Shown here: positions 1-9,985 of the stretch, piece by piece
How the letters are laid out: each line of letters starts with the position of its first letter
How positions within the stretch are numbered: the stretch's first letter is position 1
NCBI RefSeq assembly: GCF_001411555.2
Contig: NC_049909.1
Span: 4,077,875 to 4,141,874, forward strand
DNA length: 64,000 nucleotides
Direction of reading: 5' to 3'
Source of the DNA: Juglans regia
Taxonomy: Eukaryota; Streptophyta; Magnoliopsida; Fagales; Juglandaceae
Notes under the pieces: model-generated
Databases searched by the model: none
What the model saw: only the letters and a program-made list of their open reading frames with translations
Told to the model about the DNA's origin: nothing
Translations under genes and position numbers: made by a program

Positions 1-995
1 ACTAAGGTAGGATTTAGACTACTACGGAAGATGTTCATAATCCAAAGGTTTCAAAAATGGGTATTTACAAAAACACCCCTAATTGCCACTAAGGCCTTAA
101 TTTTTCACTATTTACAAATAAGCCCCAAATTTAACCAAACTTCATAAATATCATATTTTCCATATTCTAAAACCATCTATGCCCTTAGAATTCTAAAAAT
201 CAATGTGGAACTAGTCCAAATACACTCAACCTGTGGCATGCACTCTAATTAATGCCCAAGTGTAATTTCAACTATGGTCCTGATAAATGCATGCATATTC
301 AATTTATTTAATTAACATAATTACTATAATCCTTAATGACATGTTAAAAGCTTAATCTTAGGTGAATAAGTTCAGCCCAACACTTAATCATGATTAAAAA
401 CCTTAATCTCTATTAAACTAGTCCTTAAGCATGCATGATATCTCTTTAATCTTTTTCATCAAGAAAGTTTCAAGAATTGGAATTAAATCAAGCATTTCCC
501 TTCTTATCCCAATCAAAAGGTTTTCTAAATGCTTATTTTTCAATCCCAACTAAAGTAAATCAAAACTTCATAAGTTAAGCATAATTTAATCAAACCAAGC
601 ATGCTTGGATAATCAACACAACATAGAATTAAAACATATCATAACATGTTTTTTTATCTCAAAACCAAAACTTCAATAGTCATTCTAAGACATTAATACA
701 TCATATCAAAATATGCTAAGACATGCCATAGCTAAAATCTCTACTCAAAACAATTTAAACACTTAATCTAACCTTAATGGACTCGGTTTTGATTTAAGCA
801 TGGTAACTTATTCTAAACTCAACCAAAAATCACTTCAACACTTAAAATCAAAACATAAAATGCAACTAAGATCTAGGGCAAGAAGACTTACAATTTTCAT
901 GGTCCTCTAAAGCTCCCAACACAAGAACTCTAAAAACTCCCAAGAATACTCAAGACCTCACTTGGTTTCTCTCTATGCCTCACTAAGGGAGGAGA
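1..995 (-). repeat. LTR-like noncoding flank of element A (fragment of LTR K)
   Basis: AT-rich sequence without a coding region. Its last 108 bases (888-995) recur at 25617-25727, where they are the left flank of element A'. Around A' the same unit continues at 30629-31319 and 39988-40960 and has a minus-strand TATA-like site and a right end GGGGTGTTATA. I therefore infer that 1-995 is part of a large minus-oriented LTR (K) whose left end lies outside the window. No PBS or PPT is visible here. Confidence 0.4.
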
Positions 996-1788
996 TGATA
1001 TGAACCCGTGGGAATGAAATCCCTTGAACCCACAGTCAATTTGAAAACATCCCAAGAAAGCCAAAATGAAGTCAATGGATGGAGAACCTAGACCCGATGA
1101 GAACTCGTTTCAAGAACCTAGATTATATTAAAATCTAGACCCGTTGAAGAACCCGTCTCAAGAACCCAAATTACAAAGGAGGAATGTCACAAAGGTTGTG
1201 ATTTACCTTTGATAAGTTCAAAAGTTCAATTAAGAACAAGAGGAGTAAAACTCAACTCACAATGAATAAATTCATCAAATTTTATAAACTTCATAAACTG
1301 ATTAGAATGAGGCTATATAGAGTATTTAAAGCAAAACCTAATGAAACCCTAGCCAAAATAAAACCCCATCTTCCAAAAGTGCCCCTGGATGAACAGTGAC
1401 AAGCTACAGTAACTCGGCTACAGTAACTCTAACCCTAGTTCAATAAAATAATAAATTTCCCAACATGCCCTTGCATAGGCCCCCTTAAGTACTTCCCATA
1501 ATAAACTCAATTATTCTAAACTAATAACATAAGTTCTTTAAATGAATTAAATAAGTTGAAACCCTTCAAGAGCCCAAAGCCTTTAAGTCTTGTCGTTGTC
1601 CTCTTCCATAACTGATCAAATGAATCAAAACTGGATCTTCATTCTTCAAGCTCCATCTTGAATGTTGGGCTCTTGCTAAACTCGTCCCAAGTGGATTGCA
1701 TCAATCCTTGCATTGTCTCCTTGATCGTCTTGACCCATCTGGAAGTTGGAAATGATCTTTAAGACTAGGCCGATCTTGGTTCCCATCA
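996..1788 (-). repeat. 3' LTR of element A
   Basis: 793 bp, plus-strand ends TGATATGAACCC and TTCCCATCA, so TG...CA when read on the minus strand. It holds a TATA-like TTTAAATAC on the minus strand and the ACTGTAGC-type short repeats seen in every LTR of this family. It differs from the 5' LTR (5151-5929) at roughly one base in twenty by eye, more than the LTR pair of A' differs. Confidence 0.88.
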
Positions 1789-1979
1789 TTCCCCCTCTCC
1801 TCAAAAGGATTCGACCTCGAATCTCCACCTGGATCAAAGGGAAAATGGTTAGTAACATTGAAAATAGTAGAAACAAGATAACTACCTAGAAGATCCTTTA
1901 GATATACATTTTCAAAAATTTGTTCAAGAATTTGGAAAAGACCATCAAAGCTACTCCTGTCATCAACAGGTGAAGGCAT
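1701..1979 (-). pseudogene. integrase C-terminal tail running into the 3' LTR
   Basis: 92-residue reading frame with FQILEQI and STIFNVTNHFPFD, the integrase-tail stretch of plant gypsy elements (SH3-like part of the polyprotein end), then NPFEERGNDGNQ. The PPT encodes part of EERG, and the last 29 or so codons lie inside the LTR, ending at 1701. It is out of frame with the main ORF, which stops just upstream at 1985, so one frameshift separates them. The same tail occurs in B, C, B' and E. It is not expected to be made on its own. Confidence 0.7.
1789..1802 (-). other. polypurine tract of element A
   Basis: Minus strand reads GAGGAGAGGGGGAA directly before the LTR start TGATGGG. This is the expected second-strand primer position. 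The same tract precedes the 3' LTRs of C, B', E and A'; B has one G-to-A change. Confidence 0.85.
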
Positions 1980-1984
1980 TAAAT

Positions 1985-4294
1985 TTAAAGGAGTAATGGA
2001 TTAAGTCTATAAACAATTTTAAAATGAGAATATAAAGTGGTAGTATGCATGGTCCTGTTATATGCAAACTCTATAAATCCATCCATAACCACAAAAATAG
2101 AATTTCTACTCCTTTCTTTCCTAGGCAGCCCCAAAACAAAGTCTATAGATATGTCTACACAAGACTCACTAGGAATAGGTAAGGGCATATGCAACCCATG
2201 TGGCAAAAGTATAAATTTGGCCTTTCTGCATGTAATGCACTTGCCACAAATACAATTGACATCTCTCTTCAACTTAGACCAACATAAATGTTCAAACAAA
2301 ATGTCTAATATTTTCTTGACACCAGAATGACTACTCCAAATATATGCAAACTCAATGAAGGGCAAATGATAGTCCCACAAACGTTCATGCAACAGGTCAA
2401 TGTATGGCAAATGATACTCCCACAAACGTTCCTGAAACACACCTAAAGCTTTTTTCACAACACAATGACCACTCCAATTATATGAAAACTTGATGAATGG
2501 CAAGCAATACTCCCACAAACGTTCATGCAACATGTTAATGAATGACAAATGACACTTCCACAAACGTTCATGTAACACTTCAATGAAAGGCAAATGATAC
2601 TCCCACAAACATTCAAGCAACACATCAATGAATGACAATTGATACTTCCACAAACGTTCATGCAACACGTCATTGAAAGGCAAATGATATTCCCACAAAC
2701 ATTCATGCAACACAACAAAAGTCTTCCTTACACCATGGTTACCCAACAAACCACCATGTCCATCACACACAAGCAACTTACACATAAAACTAGTAGGTAC
2801 ATAAAATCTATTCTTTATAAACAAGTACCAATCTAGTTTATAGAACTTACCAAACGATGCTTTCTCACATGTTCCATATACAATAGCAAAGTCATTATCA
2901 TTAGCATGCAATTCCTTATCATATTCAAGTTTCAACAATTTTGCATCTAAAATGAAGATAAGTACATACCTTCTTGCTAAAGCATCAACCACAAAAGTTT
3001 CCATACCTTGTGTGTATTTGAATACATGAGCAAAAGTCTCAATACAATCCTCCCGCTTAGCACACATTATAGTCAACAACTTACCTTCTCCCTTTAAGTG
3101 TGTCAATGACTCATGTTCTTCCAAGAAAGGTCGGTTAGGAATTGTTGCACCTGGCACAAAATCAATGTAGTGCTCTATCTCCCTAATGGGTGGCAATCCA
3201 CTCAATACACCACTTGAAAACACGACCTCATATCCCTGCAACAAAGAGACAACAATACTAGGCAAACATACGTCAAGTTCGTTAGGATTAAGACTTGCCT
3301 TAGCATAAAAAGTCACTTTTCTCTTTGTTTTTCTCTCACTTTCTTCATACTCTCTTTTCTTTCCACTCTCTTTTTCTTTTTCACTCTTTTTTTCCCTTTC
3401 ACACTCTTTTTTCTTTTCACTCTCTTTTTCTCTGCCTTTCTCCATTTCAGTCTCACTATTTCTTTTCTTCTCAATCTCATCTTCACTATTGCTTTTCAGC
3501 TCAATCTCACTTTCACTCTTGCTTGTTTGCTCAATCTCCTTTTCACTTTTTCTTTTTTGATCACTCTCATTTTCACTCTTTCTTTTTTGAGCAACCTCAC
3601 TTTTCAATTTCAATTGGTCCCCATGGACATGTGTTGGAGTTAAAGGAGCAAGTTTGATTGTTTTTCCATCCTTTTCAAAACTGTACATGTTCCTTAACCC
3701 ATCATGGATCACCTTCCTATCATATTGCCATGGCTTCCCCAACAAAATATGACCAGCATGCATAGGCACTACATCACAAAGGACCATATCCTGATATTTT
3801 CCAACTGAAAAAGAAACTAGCACTTGCTTATTTACCCTAACCTCCCCACAATCACTCAACCACTGCAACTTGTATGGTCTAGGGTGTTTCAAGGTAAATA
3901 AGTTCAATTTCTCCACTAAAGTAGTGCTAGCCAAATTAATACAACTCCTCAAATCAATGATCATACTACATACCTTGTTGTTGATGTGGCATCTAGTATG
4001 AAAAATGTTCTCACTTACTATATCATCCATCCTAATTTTTGTATTGAGTGCATGCCTGGTAACAAGAGAATCACCATAATCTTCATTCTCATACCCATTT
4101 TCAACACTAAACTCAGGATGCCTCCTATCTCTCCTGCCATGAAGATTTCTAATTACCGCATCTTGATGATCCATCCTATCCCTCACTTCACCCAACAACA
4201 AGTTCAACTTCTCAAACTGTTGTTACATGGCTTGGAACAGAAGGGATGAGTTACGTATCCCCTTTGGGGATGAGTCACTCCTATGAGACATCAT
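1985..4294 (-). pseudogene. chimeric, internally deleted gag-pol ORF of element A
   Basis: Reading starts at ATGATGTCTCAT (4294). One TAA follows QAM near 4224, after which 740 codons stay open to 1985. Order of parts: gag N-terminus (MDHQDAVIRNLHGRRDRR); direct jump to the protease region (ENIFHTRCHINNKV, STTLVEKLNL, VPMHAGHILLGKPWQ); a Lys/Glu/Ser-rich low-complexity stretch; the pre-RT motif (GLPPIREIEHYIDFVPGA, NRP); an immediate jump to the RNase H tail and post-RNase H region (VDALARRYV); the HH half of the integrase zinc finger; seven copies of a 15-residue repeat; the CC half (CGKCITCRKAK); the first Asp region of integrase (DISIDFVLGLP); then IEFAYNRTMH of the tail. The RT, the middle of gag and the second Asp and Glu of integrase are missing. 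The protease motif is DLRS where relatives have DGGS. A functional polyprotein is very unlikely. Confidence 0.85.
2365..2715 (-). repeat. 45-bp in-frame tandem repeat (15 codons) inside element A
   Basis: The plus-strand motif CCCACAAACGTTCATGCAACAC recurs near 2373, 2418, 2512, 2560, 2602, 2648 and 2692, mostly 45 bp apart. Each unit encodes a variant of LHERLWEYHLPFIDV; two longer units also carry FAYNWSGH. Seven units interrupt the zinc finger of integrase between its HH and CC halves. Copy number differs between elements (B three, B' and E four, C six). Confidence 0.85.
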
Positions 4295-5131
4295 AATGTA
4301 CTGCACAAAAAGAATGTTAGTGGAAAACCTCACACACTCCCTTATGTGTTTACACTCGAATAATGGCACTCCACTCGTGTTTCACTCTTAATTGGCTTTT
4401 TCCAGATAATAGTCTCACACTCTCTTGCCTTTTACCTCAATAGTTTTCTCGCTCAAGTTCTTTAAGAACTAGTTGAACTAAATCAAAACAATACAACCTT
4501 GTATATTATTCCAATCAGTAATATAGATCCAAGAAACAATGAAGGAATAAAATGACATGAGACTCAAGGAGTTTATACGAGGGAAAGAGTAATTATAAAA
4601 CAAGATACCAACTAGAAAGATGTATTCAGCTCCTATGATGATAAAAGCTCAATCAACAAACACTTTCTTTCTCTTTGTTGTAGCTATGTAGCAACTTTGA
4701 ATACGCCCCCTTCTCTTTTCTTCTTCTTCTTCTTTCTATTTTTTTTTTCGAATTTTCTTTTCTTTTCTTTTCCTTTCCTTTCTTTTCTTTTCTTTTCTTT
4801 TCCTTTCTTTTCTTTTCTCTAATTCATCCTCAAACAGCAATAGTCAGTTGTGAAAACCAACCAATTGAATTCAAACACACAAGCATGGACAATGAAGTAG
4901 AAGAGAATCAATGGAACGACACTCCAAGCAATTGACAAACTTAGAGATGCAGGAAATCCTAGAATTTTGAAACCCTAGGTGATGCAAATTTCAGCCAAAC
5001 CCAAAATCCTAAGAATTTCAGCAGCCTACTTTTTGTTTCTATTTTTTTTTTGGCAACCCTAGAACAATGAAGCCCTAGAATTAAATTTAAGGATGCTAGA
5101 ATTAAAAGATAGAATCAGACCTGATTGGAAA
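4295..5131 (-). other. 5' leader of element A with pentanucleotide tract
   Basis: Noncoding region between PBS and gag start. It holds a (TTTTC)n tract at about 4690-4818, which is (GAAAA)n on the sense strand, and a candidate leader intron at 4301-4436: sense-strand GAG^GTAAAA donor, CCACTAAC branch-like site, pyrimidine tract, TGCAG acceptor. The region to the right of about 4680 no longer matches A'. Confidence 0.6.
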
Positions 5132-5148
5132 CCTTGCTCTGAATACCA
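5132..5148 (-). other. primer binding site (initiator tRNA-Met type) of element A
   Basis: Minus strand TGGTATTCAGAGCAAGG, two bases inside the 5' LTR. It matches the plant tRNA-iMet 3' end TGGTATCAGAGC with one extra T. The same extra T is present in A' and C but not in B, B' or E. Confidence 0.85.
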
Positions 5149-5150
5149 AA

Positions 5151-5929
5151 TGATATGAACCCGCGGGAATTAAATCCCTTGAACCCACAATCAATTTGAA
5201 AACTCTCCAAGAAAGCCAAAATCAAGTCAATGGATGGAGAACCTAGACCCGATGAGAACTCGTTTCAAGAACCTATATTATATTAAAATCTAGACCCGTT
5301 GAATAACATATCTCAAGAACCCAGATTACAAAGGAGGAACGCCACAAAGGTTGTGATTTATTTTTGATAAGTTCAAAAGTTCAATTAAGAACAAGAGGAG
5401 TAAAACTCAACTCACAATAAATAAATTCATCAAATTTCATAAACTTCATAAATTGATTAGAATGAGGCTACATAGAGTATTTAAAGCAAAACGTAATGAA
5501 ACCCTAGCCAAAATAAACCTTCATCTTCCAAAAGTGTCCCTGGATGAACAGTGCCGCGCTACAGTAACCCTAACCCTAATTCAATAAAATAATAACTTTC
5601 CCAACATGCCCTTGCATAGGCCCCCTTAAGTGCTTCCCATAATAAACTCAATTATTCTAAACTAATAACATAAGTTCTTTAAATGAATTAAATAAGTTGA
5701 AACCCTTCAAGAGCTCAAAGCCTTTAAGTCTTGTCGTTGCCCTCTTCCGTAGCTAATCAAATGAATTAAAACTAGATCTCCATCCTTCAAGCCCCATCTT
5801 GAATGTTGGGCTCTTGCTAAACTTGTCCCAAGTGGATTGCATCAATCCTTGCATTGTCTCCTTGATCTTCTTGGCCCATCTGGAAGTTGCAAATAATCTT
5901 TAAGACTAGGTCAATCTTGGTTCCCATCA
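5151..5929 (-). repeat. 5' LTR of element A
   Basis: 779 bp, TGATATGAACCC to TTCCCATCA on the plus strand. It abuts a GC-rich tandem repeat at 5930 rather than a duplicated target site. It is more diverged from the 3' LTR of A than expected from the near identity of the left half with A'. Confidence 0.85.
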
Positions 5930-6549
5930 GGGAGTGGGGATCAGTGTCGGCCTAACCCAAACTTACCATTCCCAGCTGTATCAACGGGTAGGAGCGGGTC
6001 CAGTAGCAGACTACCTGAACAACCTATCTCTCACACGAAACAAAGGGAATGGTTGAGCCAAAGGCCGCCTTGTCCCTTCTGCGAAGGAGAGGGGGTCCAT
6101 CCTTGAGGCTACCCGAATACTTACCCCAACCCCCATTGCAGCGAAGGAGCGGACCAACCACATCGCTGTCCAAATTACCTCCTCAAGGGCCAAATGGACA
6201 GTTTGGCTTTAGGCATTCCAACCCCTCCCCGATGGAGTGTGGGTAGTCCTCAGCTACTTGAAGATGAAGACTTACCTTCCTCGTAAGCGTCAATAGGCGG
6301 GAGCGGGTCTAGTTACAGACAGCTCGAACAATCTGCCTCCCTAAGGACCAAGGAGACAGGTAGAGGCCACCTTGTATCCCAACGGTAGAGAGTGGGACCA
6401 ACCCCAGGGCTACCCAAATAACTTATCCCGACCTCCACTACGACGATATGTGGGATCAGCACCAACCTAGCCCAAACTTAACCTTCCCTGCAGTGTCAAC
6501 AAAGGGAGCGGGTCTAGTATCAGACTGTCTGAACAACTTACCTCCCGCG
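5930..6549. repeat. GC-rich degenerate tandem repeat between A and B
   Basis: 620 bp, clearly more GC-rich than its surroundings. The anchor GAGCGGGTC(C/T)AGT recurs at 5992, 6301 and 6506, each followed by a related CAGAC...GAACAA...CT stretch. A second anchor, GGCTACCC(G/A)AATA, recurs about 303 bp apart, so about three diverged units of roughly 205-309 bp are present. It sits exactly between the outer ends of two head-to-head 5' LTRs. No coding potential is convincing; the 60-65 codon frames here are by-products of GC content. Confidence 0.6.
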
Positions 6550-7272
6550 TGATGGGAACCAAGGTGGGCCTAATCTTAAAGATATGTTGCAAGTTCCAGA
6601 TGGGCGAAATACAAGTTCAAGGGCTTAAACGATGAAGATTATGCTTTGATTCATTTCATAAGCTATGGAAGGGGCAACAACATAACTTATAGGCTTTGGA
6701 CACTTGAAGGCTTTCAACTTATTTAATTAATTTCAAGGACCTATTTTATTTGCTTAGAATAATTGGGTTTATAACTATGTAAGGGCATGTTGGGAAAGTT
6801 ATTATTTTATTGAACTAGGGTTAGGGTTACTGTAGCCGAGTTACTGTAGCACCATACTGTAGCCGCGGCACTGTTCACTCAGGGGTATTTTTGGAAGATG
6901 GGGTTTTATTTTATCTAGGGTTTTAATTAGGTTTTGGTTTAAATACTCTTTGTAGCCTCATTTTCAGAAGTTTATGAAGTTTATGAAATTTGATGAATTT
7001 ATTCATTGTGAGTTGAGTTTTACTCCTCTTATTCTTAATTGAACTTTTGAACTTATCAAAGGTAAATCACAACCTTTATGGCATTCTTCCTTTGTAATCT
7101 GGGTTCTTGAGACGGGTTTTTCAACGGGTCTAGATTTTAATATAATTTAGGTTCTTGAAACGAGTTCTCATCGGGTCTAGGTTCTCCATCCATTGACATG
7201 ATTTTGGCTTTCTTGGAGAGTTTTCAAATTGATTGTGGGTTCAAGGGATTTCTTTCCCGTGGGTTCATATCA
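6550..7272 (+). repeat. 5' LTR of element B
   Basis: 723 bp, TGATGGGAACC to GTTCATATCA. TATA-like TTTAAATAC at about 6938 and three ACTGTAGC-type boxes near 6830-6860. The last 300 bases look identical to the LTR of B' (31320-32042), whereas the first 420 differ by several percent. Confidence 0.88.
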
Positions 7273-7274
7273 TT

Positions 7275-7290
7275 TGGTATCAGAGTAAGG
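7275..7290 (+). other. primer binding site of element B
   Basis: TGGTATCAGAGTAAGG, two bases after the LTR. It matches the tRNA-iMet type primer site with C to T at the twelfth base. Confidence 0.85.
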
Positions 7291-8119
7291 TTTCTAATCA
7301 GGTCTGATTCTATCTTTTAATTCTTGTATCTTTATTTTTTACTCTAGGGCTTCCTAGTTCTAGGGTTGCAAAAGAAAAAAAAAATCAAAACAAAAAGTAG
7401 GCTGTCGAAATTCTTATGATTTTGGGTTTGGCTGAAATTTGCATCACCTAGGGCTTCAAAATTCTAGGGTTTCCTACATCTCTAAGTTTGTCAGTTGCTT
7501 GGAGTGTCGTTCCATTGATTTTCTTCTACTTCATTGTCCATGCTTGTGTGTTTGAATTCAATTGTTTGGTTCTCACAATTGAATATTGCTGTTTGTGGTT
7601 GAATTAGAGAAAAGAAAAAGAAAGGAAAAGAAAAGAAAAGAAAAGAAAAGAAAGGAAAAAAAAATTTGAAAAAAAAAAAAAAACAGAAAGAAGAAGAAAA
7701 GAGAAGGTGGCGTATTCAAAGTTGCAACATAGTTACAATAAAGAGAAAGAAAGTGTTTGTTGATTGAGCTTTTATCATCATAGGAGCTGAATACATCTTT
7801 CTAGTTGGTATCTTGTTTTATAATTACTCTTTCCCTCGTATAAATTCCTTGAGTTTCATATCATTTTATTCCTTCATTGTTTCTTGGATCTATATTACTG
7901 GTTGGAATAATACAAGGTTATATTGTCTTGATTTAGTTCAACTAGTTCTTAAAGAACTTGAGCTAGAAAACTATTGAGGTAAAAAGCAAGAAAGTGTGAG
8001 ACTATTATTTGGAAAAAGCCAATTAAGAGTGAAACACGAGTGGAGTGCCATTATTCGAGGGTAAACACGTACGGGAGTGTGTGAGGTTTTCCACTAACAT
8101 TCTTTTTGTGCAGCACATT
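7291..8119 (+). other. leader of element B with purine tract and candidate intron
   Basis: Noncoding. Contains an (AAAAG)n-like purine tract at about 7608-7700 and a candidate intron at 7979-8113 (TTGAG^GTAAAA ... CCACTAACATTCTTTTTGTGCAG). The acceptor lies only six bases before the gag ATG at 8120. Confidence 0.5.
7979..8113 (+). other. candidate leader intron (also in A, A', C, B', E)
   Basis: Donor GAG^GTAAAA, branch-like CCACTAAC, T-rich tract and TGCAG acceptor just before the gag ATG. Equivalent intervals: 4301-4436 (-), 13519-13655, 29033-29168 (-), 32749-32883, 36700-36834, all 135-137 bp. Splicing would remove a noncoding stretch only. Predicted by sequence; no transcript evidence. 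Confidence 0.35.
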
Positions 8120-8897
8120 ATGATGTCTCATAGGAGTGACTCATCACCAAAGGGGATGGTACATAACTCATCCCTTCTGTTGCAAGCCATGCAACAACAG
8201 TTTGAGAAGTTGAACTTGGTATTGGGTGAAAGTGAGGGATAGGATGGATCATCAAGATGCGGTAATTAGAAATCTTCATGGCAGGAGAGATAGGAGGCAT
8301 CTTGAGTTTAGTGTTGAAAATGGGTATGAGAATGAAGACTATGGTGATTCTCTAGTTACCAGGCATGCACTCAATACAAAAATTAAGATGGATGATATAG
8401 AGCAGCAGAGTGAGAATATTTTTCATACTAGATGCCACATCAACAACAAGGTATATAGTATGATCATTGATTTGAGGAGTTGTATTAATTTGGCTAGCAC
8501 TACTTTAGTTGAGAAATTGAATTTACGTACCTTGAAACACCCTAGACCATACATGTTGCACTGGTTGAGTGATTGTGGGGAGGTTAGGGTAAATAAGCAA
8601 GTGCTAGTTTCTTTTTCAATTGGAAAATACCAGGATATGGTGCTTTGTGATGTGGTGCCTATGCATGCTAGTCATATTTTGTTGGGAAAGCCATGGCAGT
8701 ATGATAGGAAGGTGATCCATGATGGGTTAAGGAACATGTACAGTTTTGAAAAGGATGGAAAAACAATCAAACTTGCTCCTTTAACTCCAACACATGTCCA
8801 TGGGGATCAATTGAAATTGAAAAGTGAGGTTGCTCATAAAAGAAAGAGTGAAAATGAGAGTGATCAAAAAAGAAAATGTGAAAAGGATATTGAGTAA
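8120..8897 (+). pseudogene. gag N-terminus and protease region of element B
   Basis: ATGATGTCTCATAGG starts the gag N-terminus. One extra A in GGTGAAAGTGAGGG near 8228 shifts the frame, and the sense continues in the frame starting at 8226 (MDHQDAVIRNLHGRRDRR) to a stop at 8897 (GAGTAA in place of GAGCAA). The central gag domain is missing and the protease motif is IIDLRSC. B' and E share both the extra A and the stop, so these lesions predate the split of the three copies. Confidence 0.75.
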
Positions 8898-9814
8898 ACA
8901 AGCAAGAGTGAAAGTGAGAATGTGCTGAAAAGCAAGAGTGAAGATGAGATTTAGAAGAAAAGAAATAGTGAAACTGAAATGGAGAAAGAGAGAAAAATGA
9001 GAGAGAAAAAAGAAGAGGGCGAGAATAAGACCTCCAGCACTAGAGAGAATGAGTTGAAAAATAATTGTGAGGTCGAGAGTACAAAAAAAGATGAAGAAAA
9101 AGAGAGTAACAGAAAAAAAGAGAGTGAAAAGAAAAAGAGAGTGGAAAGAAAAGAGGGTGTGAAGAAAGTGAGAGAAAAACAGAGAGAAAAGTGTGTTTTT
9201 ATGCTGAGGTAAGTCTTAATCCTAACGAACTTGACGTATGTTTGCCTAGTATTGTTGTCTCTTTGTTGCAGGGATATGAGGTCGTGTTTCCAAGTGGTGT
9301 ATTTAGTGGATTGCCACCCATTAGGGAGATAGAGCACTACATTGATTTTGTGCCAGGTGCAACAATTTCTAACCGACCTTTCTTGGAAGAACATGAGTCA
9401 TTGACACACTTAAAGGGAGAAGGTAAGTTGTTGACTATAATGCGTGCTAAGCGGGAGGATTCTATTGAGACTTTTGCTCATGTATTCAAATACACACAAG
9501 GTATGGAAACTTTTGTGGTTGATGCTTTAGCAAGAAGGTATGTACTTATCTTCATTTTAGATACAAAATTGTTGAAACTTGAATATGATAAGGAATTGCA
9601 TGCTAATGATGATGACTTTGCTATTGTATATGGAACATGTGAGAAAGCATCGTTTGGTAAGTTCTATAAACTAGATTGGTACTTGTTTATAAAGAATAGA
9701 TTTTATGTACCTACTAGTTTTATATGTAAGTTGCTTGTGTGCGATGGACATGGTGGTTTGTTGGGTAACCATGGTGTAAGGAAGACTTTTGTTGTGTTGC
9801 ATGAACGTTTGTAG
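8898..9814 (+). pseudogene. Lys/Glu-rich stretch, pre-RT motif and post-RNase H region of element B
   Basis: Open segments 8979-9212 and 9191-9814 in different frames. The first is a charged low-complexity run from a 12-bp-type repeat (GAGAGTGAAAAG). The second holds PNELDVCLPS, GLPPIREIEHYIDFVPGA and NRP, followed directly by HESLTHLKG and VDALARRYV, so RT and most of RNase H are deleted exactly as in A. It ends at a TAG inside the first 15-residue repeat. Confidence 0.75.
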
Positions 9815-9985
9815 GAATATCATTTGCCTTTCAATGTTGTGTTGCATGAACGTTTGTGGAAGTATCAATTGCCATTCATTGATGTGTTGCATGAACGTTT
9901 GTGGGACTATCATTTGCCCTTCATTGAGTTTGCATATATTTGGAGTAGTCATTCTGGTGTCAAGAAAATATTAGACATTTTGTAT
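9797..9985 (+). repeat. 45-bp coding repeat of element B (three units)
   Basis: Units start near 9797, 9842 and 9887 with TTGCATGAACGTTTGTGG. The last is the long form with EFAYIWSSHSGVKK, followed by the original LYEHLCWSKMKRDV. The first unit carries TAG at its Trp codon. Confidence 0.8.

Larger units (their letters stand above)
996..5929 (-). mobile_element. Element A: non-autonomous Ty3/gypsy LTR retrotransposon
   Basis: Complete LTR-internal-LTR layout read on the minus strand: 5' LTR 5151-5929, PBS 5132-5148, leader with purine-rich tract, degenerate gag-pol ORF 1985-4294, PPT 1789-1802, 3' LTR 996-1788. The internal region of about 3.4 kb is too short for an autonomous gypsy element and lacks the RT and integrase cores. 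No target-site duplication is seen: GGAGA lies left and GGGAG right. Its left 3.7 kb nearly equals A' after the gap, while the part from about 4680 to 5929 is clearly diverged, so this copy looks recombinant or mis-assembled. Confidence 0.85.

Noticed and set aside
2365..2715. Regularly spaced repeats resembling a CRISPR array
   Set aside because: Spacers are themselves repeats and the array is coding within a plant retroelement; no cas genes and a eukaryotic context.
2455..2718. Cys-rich repeat ORF (MNVCGSI...) on the strand of element A, also at 9789-9974 and 34559-34780
   Set aside because: Alternative frame of the 45-bp repeat. The frame encoding LHERLWEY is continuous with flanking integrase motifs, this one is not.
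3325..3657. 110-codon Phe/Ser/His-rich ORF (and its copy at 28057-28389)
   Set aside because: Antisense shadow of the Lys/Glu/Ser-rich stretch of the element A and A' polyproteins.
6830..6845. TAGGGTTAGGGTT, telomere-like
   Set aside because: Only two units, present in every LTR of the family at the same place; part of the LTR, not an interstitial telomere.
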